Part shown: positions 42,902 to 50,837 of the stretch, piece by piece
Position numbering within the stretch: position 1 is the stretch's first letter
How the letters are laid out: every line of letters begins with the position of its first letter
DNA from: Clostridiales bacterium CHKCI006
GTDB lineage: Bacteria; Bacillota_I; Bacilli_A; Erysipelotrichales; Coprobacillaceae
Direction: 5' to 3'
Assembly (NCBI GenBank): GCA_900018345.1
Contig: FCNA01000120.1
Coordinates: 1 to 50,837 of the forward strand
DNA: 50,837 nucleotides
The notes under the pieces: model-generated
What the model was told of the DNA's origin: nothing
Databases searched by the model: none
Seen by the model: the letters and a program-made list of their open reading frames with translations, nothing else
Translations under genes and position numbers: made by a program

Positions 42902-43720
42902 ATGAAAAAAACAAAGAATATAGAAAGAAAAGGACATATTATTGCGGTAACCAATCAGAAAGGCGGAACAGGCAAGACGACAGTAACCATCAATGTAGGG
43001 GTTGGATTATCTAAAATGGGATATAAGGTTCTGGTATTGGATAATGATGAACAGACAAATCTAACAACTGGCTTAATTGTAGACAATCAGTTATATAAGG
43101 AGAAGAATTTAGGAAATCTTCTTGATGATGTACTGGATGAAAAGAAGATTAGATTAAATAGATATATTATCCGTTTACGTTATGTAGATATCATAGCAGG
43201 TTGCAGAAATCTTTTTACCTATAAGGAAGAATTCAGAAACAGAGAGAATCGCAATACGATTTATAGGGATGTCTTGGAGCAAGCAAGGTATAAATATGAT
43301 TTTATTATGATTGACTGCCCACCTGTGGCAGGTATCGAAAATGCACAGGCATATACAGCTGCTGACAGCATCTTAGTAGTATCAGAACCTTCCATGTACA
43401 GTATGGATGGTATCGTGGACGCTGTTAGAATTGTAGGGGAAGCAAGAATCACTGAAAATCCAAAGCTAAGAGTATTGGGCGTAGTGGTCAATAAGATGCA
43501 TTTTATGAGAAGAGAAGATAAAGGATATGTGCAAGAGATACGTTCCATGTGCAATGGGAAGGTACATGTATTCGATAGCATTATTCCTGAAAGTGCAGCT
43601 ATCGCAAGATGTGCTTCATTAGGAAAAAGCATTCTTCAGCATAGAAGCACATCGAAAGCATCATATGCCTTTCTTGATTTGGCACAGGAAATCGTAAAGG
43701 AGGTGTCATTAGATGCGTAG
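42902..43720 (+). CDS. parA: ParA-family partition ATPase
   Basis: A 272-residue ATPase with the deviant Walker A NQKGGTGKTT (18-27, including the signature Lys20), Walker A' VLDNDEQTNLT, and the Walker B-type FIMIDCPP. ATG 42902 has AGGTGATACA upstream; a frame back to 42881 includes the ribosome site. The N-terminus is short, so DNA binding comes from the C-terminal surface. It works with the ParB-like protein, whose ATG overlaps the parA stop. It would keep an episome or excised element stably inherited. A Soj-like chromosomal protein is less likely given the setting. Confidence 0.9.
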   Translation: MKKTKNIERKGHIIAVTNQKGGTGKTTVTINVGVGLSKMGYKVLVLDNDEQTNLTTGLIVDNQLYKEKNLGNLLDDVLDEKKIRLNRYIIRLRYVDIIAGCRNLFTYKEEFRNRENRNTIYRDVLEQARYKYDFIMIDCPPVAGIENAQAYTAADSILVVSEPSMYSMDGIVDAVRIVGEARITENPKLRVLGVVVNKMHFMRREDKGYVQEIRSMCNGKVHVFDSIIPESAAIARCASLGKSILQHRSTSKASYAFLDLAQEIVKEVSLDA

Positions 43721-44690
43721 ACCTAGGGAAATACAGAATATTTTTGGCAATGATGGAGCAATCAGATTTGAGAGAGAAGAATATACTTATCTTGATTCTG
43801 ATTGTCTGGAAACACATCCTGATCATAAGTTTAGACTTCATACGGGTGTTCGCATGGAAAAGCTGATTGAGTCTATTGAATGTGCAGGTGTCATGCAGGC
43901 AATTCTGGTCAGCGAAAGAGATGGAAAGCGATTTTTGCTGGCAGGATATAATCGAGTATATGCAAGCAGGAAAGCAAACAAAAAGATGGTTCCTGCCATC
44001 ATCAAAAGAGATTTATCAAGAATACAGGAAGTTCAGATTATTAATTTTACTAACTTCTTTTCCAAAGGAACAAATGATTATTCATATCTTGAAAGAGTTA
44101 GAGCAATGAAGGCTGAATATAATCAGCTAGTAAACAGTCGAAAAAGGTCAGATGAAAGCTATGAAAAACAGTCAACCAGGGAATATTTTGCCAGTCTTTA
44201 TGAAATGACAGATTCTACAATGAATAGATTTTTAACACTTGATAAGCTATGTGATGAACTTCTGGAATGTCTTGACGATAAAAAAATCAACATTTCTGTT
44301 GCATTAAAATTCGCAGAGTTGGATTATCAAAAACAGGAAAAGATTTATCATTTTCTATTGGTAAACAAAAGAAAAATCAGTATAAAAGAGAGTCTGCTTT
44401 TAATTGAGCAATTACATAATAATGAAGAACCAAGATTAGAGGTATCACAAGATGAAAATAAAATGACAAAACTTAACTACAAGATTGATGAAACAATTTT
44501 GGAAAATATTCCGTCTGGAAAACAGCGACAGGAAGCTATAGAACAGTCATTGAAGTTCTCACAAAAAAGCCTACCAGATTGGTTTAAAAATCATGATATA
44601 GTAATTGCTGAAAAGGATATGTATAACTATGTTTTGAGTATTTTTGAAAGGGTGTATCTGAAATATCCTGAACTTTTGAAAGAGAAGTAG
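43713..44690 (+). CDS. parB: ParB-like partition protein
   Basis: A 325-residue protein. The ParB/Srx-type N-terminal domain covers about 40-120, with a variant box GYNRVYASRKA in place of the usual GERRxxA. A helical DNA-binding middle part follows (YEMTDSTMNRFLTLDKLCDE, KINISVALKFAELDYQKQEK) and a C-terminal dimer region. AAGGAGGTGTCATTAG precedes ATG 43713 and overlaps parA by 8 bases. ParB proteins bind palindromic parS sites; the four TGTTCAAATTTGAACA palindromes are candidates. There is no visible CTPase-type full GERRxR motif, so it belongs to a plasmid-like branch. Confidence 0.8.
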   Translation: MRRPREIQNIFGNDGAIRFEREEYTYLDSDCLETHPDHKFRLHTGVRMEKLIESIECAGVMQAILVSERDGKRFLLAGYNRVYASRKANKKMVPAIIKRDLSRIQEVQIINFTNFFSKGTNDYSYLERVRAMKAEYNQLVNSRKRSDESYEKQSTREYFASLYEMTDSTMNRFLTLDKLCDELLECLDDKKINISVALKFAELDYQKQEKIYHFLLVNKRKISIKESLLLIEQLHNNEEPRLEVSQDENKMTKLNYKIDETILENIPSGKQRQEAIEQSLKFSQKSLPDWFKNHDIVIAEKDMYNYVLSIFERVYLKYPELLKEK

Positions 44691-44731
44691 ATTTGGTGAG
44701 TGAAATAGTTTATTTTATACTTTTTTTATTC

Positions 44732-44786
44732 TTGACAGGAAGGGAGATAAAGGTGTATTATAACAGTGTTATATATCGCTGTTATA
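44732..44786 (+). promoter_or_regulatory. Promoter and operator of TetR 4
   Basis: TTGACA (44732-44737) is followed at 18 bases by TATTAT. A near-perfect 28-bp palindrome with TATAACAG/CTGTTATA arms spans 44759-44786, just after the -10 box and 13 bases before the start codon. Confidence 0.78.
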
Positions 44787-44799
44787 TGGAGGTGCGAAG

Positions 44800-45417
44800 A
44801 TGCAGGAAACGTCAAGTCCAACATTGGAAAAGATTCAACAGGCGGCTCTTGATGAATTTTTGGATAAAGGATTTAATGGCTCTTCTTTACGCCAGATTGT
44901 TAAAAATGCTGGTGTAACAACTGGTGCTTTTTATGGATACTTTTCTAGTAAGGAAGCTTTATTTGCGTCAATTGTTGAACCGCATGCGAAAGCTTTGTTG
45001 TCAAGGTTTATGGATGCCCAGCTTTCTTTTGCAGGATTGCCTGAAAAAGAAAAAATAGAACATGTTGGAGTAGAGTCTGGATCTTGCCTTCGATGGATGG
45101 TGGATTACATTTGTGAACATAAAGAACCGGTCAAATTGTTGATATGTGGCGCTGCAGGTACGGATTATGAAAACTTTGTCCACAATATGGTTGAAGTTGA
45201 GGTGGAAAGCACGATGCAGTATGTAGAAACACTTCGAGTTTTAGGGTATGAAGGACTTGAATTGAGTCGTTCGCTCTGCCATATTATTGCCAGTGGCATG
45301 CTGGGTGGTATCTTTGAGATTGTGATCCATGATATGCCAAAAGAAGAAGCTATGCGTGATGTCGAACAGTTACGAGAATTTTATACTGCTGGATGGCTAA
45401 AACTGTTTCCAATATAA
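44800..45417 (+). CDS. TetR-family regulator 4
   Basis: A 205-residue protein. The TetR helix-turn-helix is at about 9-55 (IQQAALDEFLDKGFNGSSLR, then AGVTTGAFYGYFSSKEALF); the ligand domain has the family-like IASGMLGGIFEIVIHDM segment. GGAGGTGCGAAG precedes ATG 44800. The recognition helix is nearly that of TetR 3, but the operator differs (TATAACAG against ATAACTAAG), so cross-talk is uncertain. It precedes ABC module 4. Confidence 0.87.
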   Translation: MQETSSPTLEKIQQAALDEFLDKGFNGSSLRQIVKNAGVTTGAFYGYFSSKEALFASIVEPHAKALLSRFMDAQLSFAGLPEKEKIEHVGVESGSCLRWMVDYICEHKEPVKLLICGAAGTDYENFVHNMVEVEVESTMQYVETLRVLGYEGLELSRSLCHIIASGMLGGIFEIVIHDMPKEEAMRDVEQLREFYTAGWLKLFPI

Positions 45418-45508
45418 CGTAGAGAATCTGCTGAAAAATGATATATAATGGCTTTCTTGCTTTGTCATGAGTGGAAAGCCTAAAAATCTTCTTTTTTTTA
45501 AAATTTAA

Positions 45509-45524
45509 GTTAGCTTTAACTAAC
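45509..45524 (+). promoter_or_regulatory. Metal-type box before ABC module 4
   Basis: A perfect GTTAG-CTTTAA-CTAAC, 19 bases before ATG 45544. Confidence 0.76.
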
Positions 45525-45543
45525 TAGTTAAGGAGGGGTTGTC

Positions 45544-47346
45544 ATGAAAGAAAAGAAGAAAAGTGATGTCGCTGTTTTGTTAGAATATGCAGGGAACCGA
45601 AAGGCTTTGACTTTCTTAGGATTAGCCTTGTCAGCTGTATCGATGCTTTTAAGTATGGTGCCTTACATTTGTATCTGGTTGGTAGCCCGTGATCTCATTG
45701 CGGTAGCACCGAATTGGACACAGGCACAAGGTATTTCTCAATATGGCTGGATAGCCTTTGGTTTCGCAGTTGGTGGCATTATCATATACTTTATAGGCTT
45801 GATGTGTACGCATCTTGCTGCATTTCGTACTGCTGCAAATATTCGCAAACAGGGTGTTGCTCATATGATGAAAGTGCCTCTTGGCTATTTTGATTCCAAT
45901 GCTTCCGGATTGATTCGTGGACGATTGGACGCGGCAGCGGCTGACACTGAACAGCTTATGGCTCATAACTTAGCTGATATTGTAGGTACAATTGTACTTT
46001 TTGTATCAATGATAGTTATGATGTTTATTTTTGACTGGCGCATGGGTTTGGCGTGTTTGATGGCTGTGGTAATTTCGGTGATTGCGATGTTTTCAATGAT
46101 GGGTGGAAAAAATGCACAAATTGTCGGGGAATATCAAGCGGCTCAAGATCGCATGACAAAGGTGGGAACAGAATATGTTCGTGGTATTCCAGTCGTCAAA
46201 ATTTTCCAGCAGACAGTATATTCTTTTAAGGCTTTTAAAGAAGCGATAGAAGCTTATAGCAATAAGGCTGAATATTATCAGGCGGATGTCTGCCAAGTTC
46301 CTCAAACTGTCAACTTGACTTTTACAGAAGGTGCATTTATTTTTCTGGTACCCGTTGCCCTGTTTTTAGCACCTAGTGCTTTAGCAAACGGACAGTTTGC
46401 AGAGTTTGTCACTGATTTTGTTTTCTATGCTGTTTTTTCAGCTATCATTTCTACGGCTCTTGCGAAAATCATGTTTGCTTCTTCAGGAATGATGTTGGCG
46501 GGTACAGCATTGGATCGTATTCGTCAGGTCATAGAAGCACCAACTCTCAAGAAACCAGATCATCCACAAATGCCTCAAAATAATAAAGTGGAATTTAAGG
46601 ATGTCAGTTTTACTTATAGTGGAGCCACAAAACCAGCACTTTCACATGTATCCTTTATAGCAGAATCAGGACAGACAATAGCGTTGGTTGGACCTTCTGG
46701 TGGAGGTAAAACAACAGCGGCGAGTCTAATTCCAAGATTTTGGGATGTCAGTTCAGGTGCCGTAGAAGTTGGCGGTGTGAATGTTACACAAATGGATTCT
46801 CATGTTCTTATGGATCAAGTCGCTTTTGTTTTTCAAAACAACCGTTTATTCAAAGCGTCTATTTTAGAAAATGTACGCGCTGCACGTCCACAGGCATCAA
46901 GAGAACAAGTCATGGAAGCGTTAATGGCAGCTCAGTGCAAAGATATTATTGATAAGTTACCCGATGGTATTGATACACAGATTGGAACTGAAGGAACTTA
47001 TCTTTCTGGTGGTGAGCAACAGCGTATTGCACTAGCTAGAGCGATTTTGAAAGATGCACCTATTGTTGTATTGGATGAAGCAACAGCTTTTGCTGATCCA
47101 GAAAATGAAGCGCTCATTCAAAAAGCATTTGCTACACTTACAAAGGGACGTACTGTCATTATGATTGCCCATCGTCTTTCTACTGTTGTAGGTGCCGATA
47201 AAATTATCGTATTAGAAAAAGGAAAGCTTGTTGAACAGGGTACGCATGAAGAATTGGTAAATGCAAATGGTCTGTATGCTAGAATGTGGCAAGATTATAA
47301 CAAAGCTGTTCAATGGAAAATTACAAGTGATAAGGAGGCAAAGTAA
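45544..47346 (+). CDS. ABC module 4, subunit A (fused permease-ATPase)
   Basis: 600 residues: six spans then a complete ATPase (GPSGGGKTT, VFQNNRLF, LSGGEQQR with Gln for Arg, VLDEATAFAD, IAHRLS). The motif position reads DTEQLMAHNLAD, so the Pro of the AH-PE motif is replaced. AAGGAGGGGTTGTC precedes ATG 45544. The stop is directly followed by subunit B's ATG. It is closest to module 3 subunit A (both have GPSGGGK and a similar VLLEYAGNRKALTFLGLALS start). Probable heterodimer partner of the next gene. Confidence 0.8.
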   Translation: MKEKKKSDVAVLLEYAGNRKALTFLGLALSAVSMLLSMVPYICIWLVARDLIAVAPNWTQAQGISQYGWIAFGFAVGGIIIYFIGLMCTHLAAFRTAANIRKQGVAHMMKVPLGYFDSNASGLIRGRLDAAAADTEQLMAHNLADIVGTIVLFVSMIVMMFIFDWRMGLACLMAVVISVIAMFSMMGGKNAQIVGEYQAAQDRMTKVGTEYVRGIPVVKIFQQTVYSFKAFKEAIEAYSNKAEYYQADVCQVPQTVNLTFTEGAFIFLVPVALFLAPSALANGQFAEFVTDFVFYAVFSAIISTALAKIMFASSGMMLAGTALDRIRQVIEAPTLKKPDHPQMPQNNKVEFKDVSFTYSGATKPALSHVSFIAESGQTIALVGPSGGGKTTAASLIPRFWDVSSGAVEVGGVNVTQMDSHVLMDQVAFVFQNNRLFKASILENVRAARPQASREQVMEALMAAQCKDIIDKLPDGIDTQIGTEGTYLSGGEQQRIALARAILKDAPIVVLDEATAFADPENEALIQKAFATLTKGRTVIMIAHRLSTVVGADKIIVLEKGKLVEQGTHEELVNANGLYARMWQDYNKAVQWKITSDKEAK

Positions 47347-49095
47347 ATGTTTGGAGAAAAATTTAAACGCAAGTATGCTCTCACAGATCAAGGTGTACAG
47401 AATATAAAAAAAGGAACGTTTTGGACAGTTGCTGTTAACTTGGTCGTTATGATGGGGATGAGTATTCTCTACTTGATGATGGCTGATTTTATGGATGTTC
47501 TTATTGATGGAAGTCCGTTATCTCATACCGTGCTTATTCTTACTTTACTTGTCGTATTTGTGTTCTTGTCTTTTATAACACATTTACAGCAATATAAAGC
47601 CACTTATGGACTCGTGTATAATGAAGTGAAAGCAACGCGTTTGAGTCTTGCTGAACGACTTCGCAAGCTTCCACTTGGATATTTTGGCAAGCGTGATTTA
47701 GCTGATTTAACAGAAACGATTATGGGAGATGTCAATCGTATGGAACATGTCTGGTCACATGTCTTAGGCTATCTCTATGGTGCTTATATTTCTACGACAG
47801 TTATCGCAGTTTGTTTATTTATATATGATTGGCGACTTGCTGTGGCTTGTCTATGGGGTGTTCCGGTAGCTTTTGCTTTATTGTTTGGATCAAGAACATT
47901 GACTGCTCAAGCATCTCAAAGAACAAAAAGTTATGCTATTCGTGTTTCTGATGGTATTCAGGAAACATTAGAAAATATTAGAGAAATCCGTGCCACTAAT
48001 CAAGAAGAACGATATTTGGAAGAATTGTATCAAAAAATTGATGATCATGAACGTGTCATGATTCAGGGAGAACTGGGAACCGGACTTTTTGTCAATGCAG
48101 CGAGTGTTATTATGCGTCTTGGTGTCGCAACAACAATGCTTGTAGGAACTCACCTCATTTTATCTGGAAGTATTGACTTTATGCTTTTGTTCTTATTTTT
48201 GATGGTTATTACACGTATTTATGCTCCTTTCGATCAAAGTCTGGCTTTGATTGCGGAAATGTTTGTTTCACAAATATCAGCTAATCGCATGAATAAAATC
48301 TATGAAACATCTTTGGCAGGTGGTATAGAAAAATTTGAACCTCAAGGACATGATATTGTATTTGAACATGTCAGATTTGCTTATGATCAAAATGAAGTTT
48401 TACATGATATTAGCTTTACTGCCAAAGAGGGAGAAGTGACAGCACTGGTTGGTCCATCAGGTTCAGGAAAGAGTACTTGTGCAAGATTGGCAGCCAGATT
48501 ATGGGATATTTCTAAAGGTACAATCAAGGTAGGAGGTGTGGATATTTCCACAGTTGATCCAGAGATATTGTTAAGTGACTATTCAATGGTATTTCAAGAT
48601 GTTGTTTTATTTGATGATACTGTTATGGAAAATATTCGTCTTGGTAAGCGAGGAGCAACAGATGAAGAAGTACTGGCAGCTGCCAAAGCAGCAAACTGTG
48701 ATGAATTTGTAGATGTATTACCTCAAGGATATAATACATTTATTGGTGAAAATGGAGCTAAGCTTTCTGGTGGCGAAAGACAACGTATATCCATTGCCAG
48801 AGCTTTGTTGAAAGATGCACCAATCATTTTATTGGATGAAGCCACTGCAAGTCTTGATGTGGAAAATGAAACGAAAGTTCAAGAGGCTTTATCAAGACTC
48901 CTGAAAAATAAAACAGTATTGGTTATTGCACATCGCATGCGTACTGTTCAATCAGCTGATAAGATTGTTGTACTGGAAAATGGACGTGTCAAAGAGCAGG
49001 GGACACCGGCACAATTATATGCTAAAAAAGGACTATATCATCATATGGTTGAATTACAAAATGAAAGTTCTCATTGGCAGCTTGACAATGAATAG
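47347..49095 (+). CDS. ABC module 4, subunit B (fused permease-ATPase)
   Basis: 582 residues: an N-terminal segment YALTDQGVQNIKKGTFWTVA shared with module 3 subunit B, six spans, then GPSGSGKST, SMVFQDVVLF, LSGGERQR, LLDEATASLD and IAHRMR. AAGGAGGCAAAG precedes the ATG, which touches the upstream stop. The loop GKRDLADLTETIMGDVNRME matches module 3 closely. The operon ends at the hairpin 49100-49140. It completes the fourth transporter in 24 kb. Confidence 0.8.
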   Translation: MFGEKFKRKYALTDQGVQNIKKGTFWTVAVNLVVMMGMSILYLMMADFMDVLIDGSPLSHTVLILTLLVVFVFLSFITHLQQYKATYGLVYNEVKATRLSLAERLRKLPLGYFGKRDLADLTETIMGDVNRMEHVWSHVLGYLYGAYISTTVIAVCLFIYDWRLAVACLWGVPVAFALLFGSRTLTAQASQRTKSYAIRVSDGIQETLENIREIRATNQEERYLEELYQKIDDHERVMIQGELGTGLFVNAASVIMRLGVATTMLVGTHLILSGSIDFMLLFLFLMVITRIYAPFDQSLALIAEMFVSQISANRMNKIYETSLAGGIEKFEPQGHDIVFEHVRFAYDQNEVLHDISFTAKEGEVTALVGPSGSGKSTCARLAARLWDISKGTIKVGGVDISTVDPEILLSDYSMVFQDVVLFDDTVMENIRLGKRGATDEEVLAAAKAANCDEFVDVLPQGYNTFIGENGAKLSGGERQRISIARALLKDAPIILLDEATASLDVENETKVQEALSRLLKNKTVLVIAHRMRTVQSADKIVVLENGRVKEQGTPAQLYAKKGLYHHMVELQNESSHWQLDNE

Positions 49096-49099
49096 AAAA

Positions 49100-49140
49100 A
49101 AGAGTAACGGTAGGTAATAACTTATCGTCATTCTTTTTTT
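49100..49140 (+). terminator. Terminator after ABC module 4
   Basis: An imperfect stem (AAGAGTAACGGTA with TTATCGTCATTCTT) is followed by seven T, just after the stop codon at 49093-49095. Confidence 0.55.
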
Positions 49141-49641
49141 GATGTGAAACAGTTTTTAAGCTTTATTCTAATGTTTTTTACAACCATCTCTATATTTTTG
49201 GGACACACTGCTTAGAATAAATGAAAATGTGAAAACGTTGAACCAAATATGAATATAGAGAATAAATGTAAGTATCACTTATATGAATAGATTAATGAAG
49301 AAGATGTTTTGAATTAGCTAGAATTTATTTTTAATAAGAAGTTGTCTAAATTAGTAGAATGAGTAATGTAACTGATGATTATGAAATAAATAGAAAACTA
49401 TCAATTAGATATGAAAAAATCAATGAAAAAAAGGATTTTCTATAGATCTATCAATACTTGTAAGGAAGTTATAAGGATATTCCCGTCTTTAAAATGAGTA
49501 AAAAGATTATTTTCCTGATATATATTGAATTATATCAAATTATAAATGTAAAGATAAAAAAATTTTTTTGCACTGCGAAAATAAGTACATTCTAGTGATA
49601 ACATGATATTGATGATAAGTGAATATTAATGATGATTTTGT

Positions 49642-49671
49642 GCAAAGAGCTGTTGTTGACAGCTCTTTTTG
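49642..49671 (+). terminator. Terminator before the right-edge genes
   Basis: Stem CAAAGAGCTGT/ACAGCTCTTTTTG with a T run. It isolates the last three genes from transcription entering from the left. Confidence 0.75.
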
Positions 49672-49755
49672 CATTACAGGGAGTATAATGATTTCTTTAA
49701 TGATTCATTAGAGTATCTTATTATCTGACAGTTTGAAGGCGGGTGTTACTGATTG

Positions 49756-50109
49756 ATGAGATATACGAAAAAAGATGAAAGAAGACGTGCATTTTTAAGG
49801 GAACTGAAAAATTATAAGGGAAATAAGGAACTGATGAAATATTATCAGGAAATCATTGATAACCCACATGATTCAATTCCTCAGGTATATATAGAAAGAT
49901 GCAAAAAAGATCTAATCAGAGTCAAAGGAAATATGCAGTATGTATTGGAGCTCATTCAAAGACTTCCTGAAAAAGATCAGGAAATGCTGATGGATGTATT
50001 TGTATTGGATATGAATAGAAAGGAATTGCTGTCAAAATATAATATGTCAGGAAATCTCTTATATTATCACTACAACCAGATTGCTCGAAAGCTTGCTGAT
50101 ATGGATTAG
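49756..50109 (+). CDS. Small helical protein with C-terminal sigma-4-like helix-turn-helix
   Basis: A 117-residue protein. The last 45 residues (LPEKDQEMLMDVFVLDMNRK, then ELLSKYNMSGNLLYYHYNQI) fit a sigma region-4-like or ArpU-like helix-turn-helix. ATG 49756 follows a TTG at 49753; GGCGGGTG is the only upstream purine-rich stretch. It is 3 bases from the next gene. Proteins of this size, followed by another helical protein, are seen in phage late-control and ICE regulation; the assignment stays tentative. Confidence 0.6.
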   Translation: MRYTKKDERRRAFLRELKNYKGNKELMKYYQEIIDNPHDSIPQVYIERCKKDLIRVKGNMQYVLELIQRLPEKDQEMLMDVFVLDMNRKELLSKYNMSGNLLYYHYNQIARKLADMD

Positions 50110-50112
50110 AGA

Positions 50113-50607
50113 TTGGTTAAAACAGGGACTGTTCACACTGAAATCTTAAAGAGTCTTGTCAATGAATTTTTAAGCTACTCATACTGGCAGAGACAAAAAA
50201 GCGAGCTAGAAGAGGATCTGGCAATATTAGAGGAACGTATGTACGAATTGAGTGGTATTTCCTATGATGGTATTCCACAGAAAAATCGTAAACAGAATCA
50301 GGAAAGCAGACTTATTCAATTGATTACAGATAAAGAAAAAATAGAAGAACGTCTGCGTTTTATTCAAAGCAAAGAGGATTTTGTAAAAGAGATGATGGAT
50401 ATAATGTCTGAAAATGATCAGGAATTTATCATGAAATCTCTGATATATCGCAGTGCTTATGATACAAATGACAGCATTGGGATGAAAAGCAGCATTACAG
50501 AATCTGGTGTCAGATATAAGATAAATACTATCATCAGTAGAACTTTTGAAGAGTATTTGACAAAAGAAACTAAGAAAGGAGGCAAGGTTGAACAAACTGC
50601 AGGATGA
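50113..50607 (+). CDS. Coiled-coil protein of unknown function
   Basis: A 164-residue protein with a long coiled coil (about 25-100: KSELEEDLAILEERMYELSG, then LIQLITDKEKIEERLRFIQS) and a C-terminal helix-turn-helix-like region (MSENDQEFIMKSLIYRS, SSITESGVRYKINTII). The frame opens with TTG 50113 and no strong ribosome site, so the exact start is unsure. It follows the 49756 gene by 3 bases and is likely coupled to it. Phage-type small regulator is a guess. Confidence 0.55.
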   Translation: MVKTGTVHTEILKSLVNEFLSYSYWQRQKSELEEDLAILEERMYELSGISYDGIPQKNRKQNQESRLIQLITDKEKIEERLRFIQSKEDFVKEMMDIMSENDQEFIMKSLIYRSAYDTNDSIGMKSSITESGVRYKINTIISRTFEEYLTKETKKGGKVEQTAG

Positions 50608-50716
50608 AACCTTTGACAGCTTGTCACATGATGAATGGATTGTGATGAGCGAATTGCAGAAAACATTAAAGGAAAAGTTCAACCGAAATTACAAGCCCAG
50701 AAGACTAAGGTGTTGA
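50588..50716 (+). CDS. 42-residue basic protein
   Basis: A short gene opened by TTG 50588, with AAAGGAGG at 50575-50582 directly upstream, inside the end of the preceding gene. The product is MNKLQDETFDSLSHDEWIVM followed by a basic ending. The overlap and strong ribosome site suggest it is real and translated with the gene before. No family is recognised. From its stop codon to the window end nothing else is seen. Confidence 0.4.
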   Translation: MNKLQDETFDSLSHDEWIVMSELQKTLKEKFNRNYKPRRLRC

Positions 50717-50837
50717 ACCGCAGATTCTACCGTACAGGTAATCGCACTTTAAATTAGCCGATTATTCAATAATGTTTTAGAAGAACCGCAAATTATTTTA
50801 GATTGGTTATCATCTTAAAAGGCCAACGAACCATTGG

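Larger units (their letters stand above)
49096..49755. other. AT-rich gene-free stretch
   Basis: 660 bases with only short frames lacking ribosome sites. It holds a hairpin with long T run at 49100-49140 (end of module 4) and a second terminator at 49642-49671. Nothing else could be supported. Confidence 0.6.

Noticed and set aside
1-50837. CRISPR arrays, tRNA and rRNA genes
   Set aside because: No regularly spaced repeat-spacer units, cloverleaf-like sequences or conserved rRNA stretches were found by reading; a covariance-model scan was not possible.

Overview
The window looks like accessory DNA of a gut Bacillota (Firmicutes), perhaps Erysipelotrichia or Clostridia. The evidence is AT-rich genes with strong AGGAGG ribosome sites, Tn4451/Tn5397-type and MTnSag1-type mobile DNA, and many TetR, AraC and XRE regulators. 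The species cannot be fixed from the sequence, and no rRNA or tRNA gene was seen.

Region 1 (1-20.4 kb) looks like the integrase end of an integrative element. It carries a bacitracin-resistance locus, bcrR-bcrA-bcrB-bcrD, followed by a sigma-like gene, an excisionase-like gene and two tandem paralogous tyrosine integrases. bcrR is cut in two by an 11.4 kb mobilizable transposon (about 1516-12902). The transposon has a large serine recombinase, a TnpW-like protein, a MobV relaxase, a pMV158-like oriT, a decayed replication initiator, a Cys-rich VLP protein and an XRE regulator. Its cargo is a nucleoside phosphorylase, a spectinomycin nucleotidyltransferase (ANT(9)) and a small kinase. Two further elements are nested in it: an MTnSag1-like unit with lnu(C) splits the kinase gene (8-bp target duplication), and an IS3-family element splits the XRE regulator (3-bp duplication). 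Every interrupted gene can be rejoined in frame by eye.

Region 2 (20.5-49.1 kb) is AT-rich. It holds four pairs of fused permease-ATPase ABC proteins resembling YbtPQ/IrtAB-type metallophore importers, four TetR genes each with a palindrome just after its promoter, an AraC regulator, two methyltransferase genes (one with an in-frame amber codon), a thiazoline-carboxylate-hydrolase-like protein, a transglutaminase-like protein and two alpha/beta hydrolases. A shared palindromic box, GTTAG-N6-CTAAC, occurs about ten times, directly before the ABC pairs, both methyltransferases, the AraC gene and the divergent hydrolase/transglutaminase promoter. It resembles the core of DtxR/IdeR iron boxes. 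My reading is that one metal-responsive regulator outside the window controls the cluster.

Between ABC modules 3 and 4 lies a replicon-like block (40.9-44.7 kb): three XRE proteins, two small acidic proteins, and ParA and ParB-like proteins. A perfect palindrome with core TGTTCAAATTTGAACA occurs four times between 20.5 and 42.8 kb, twice just before these operons. It may be a parS-like centromere or a shared operator. The right edge (49.7-50.7 kb) holds three small genes of phage/ICE-regulator type.
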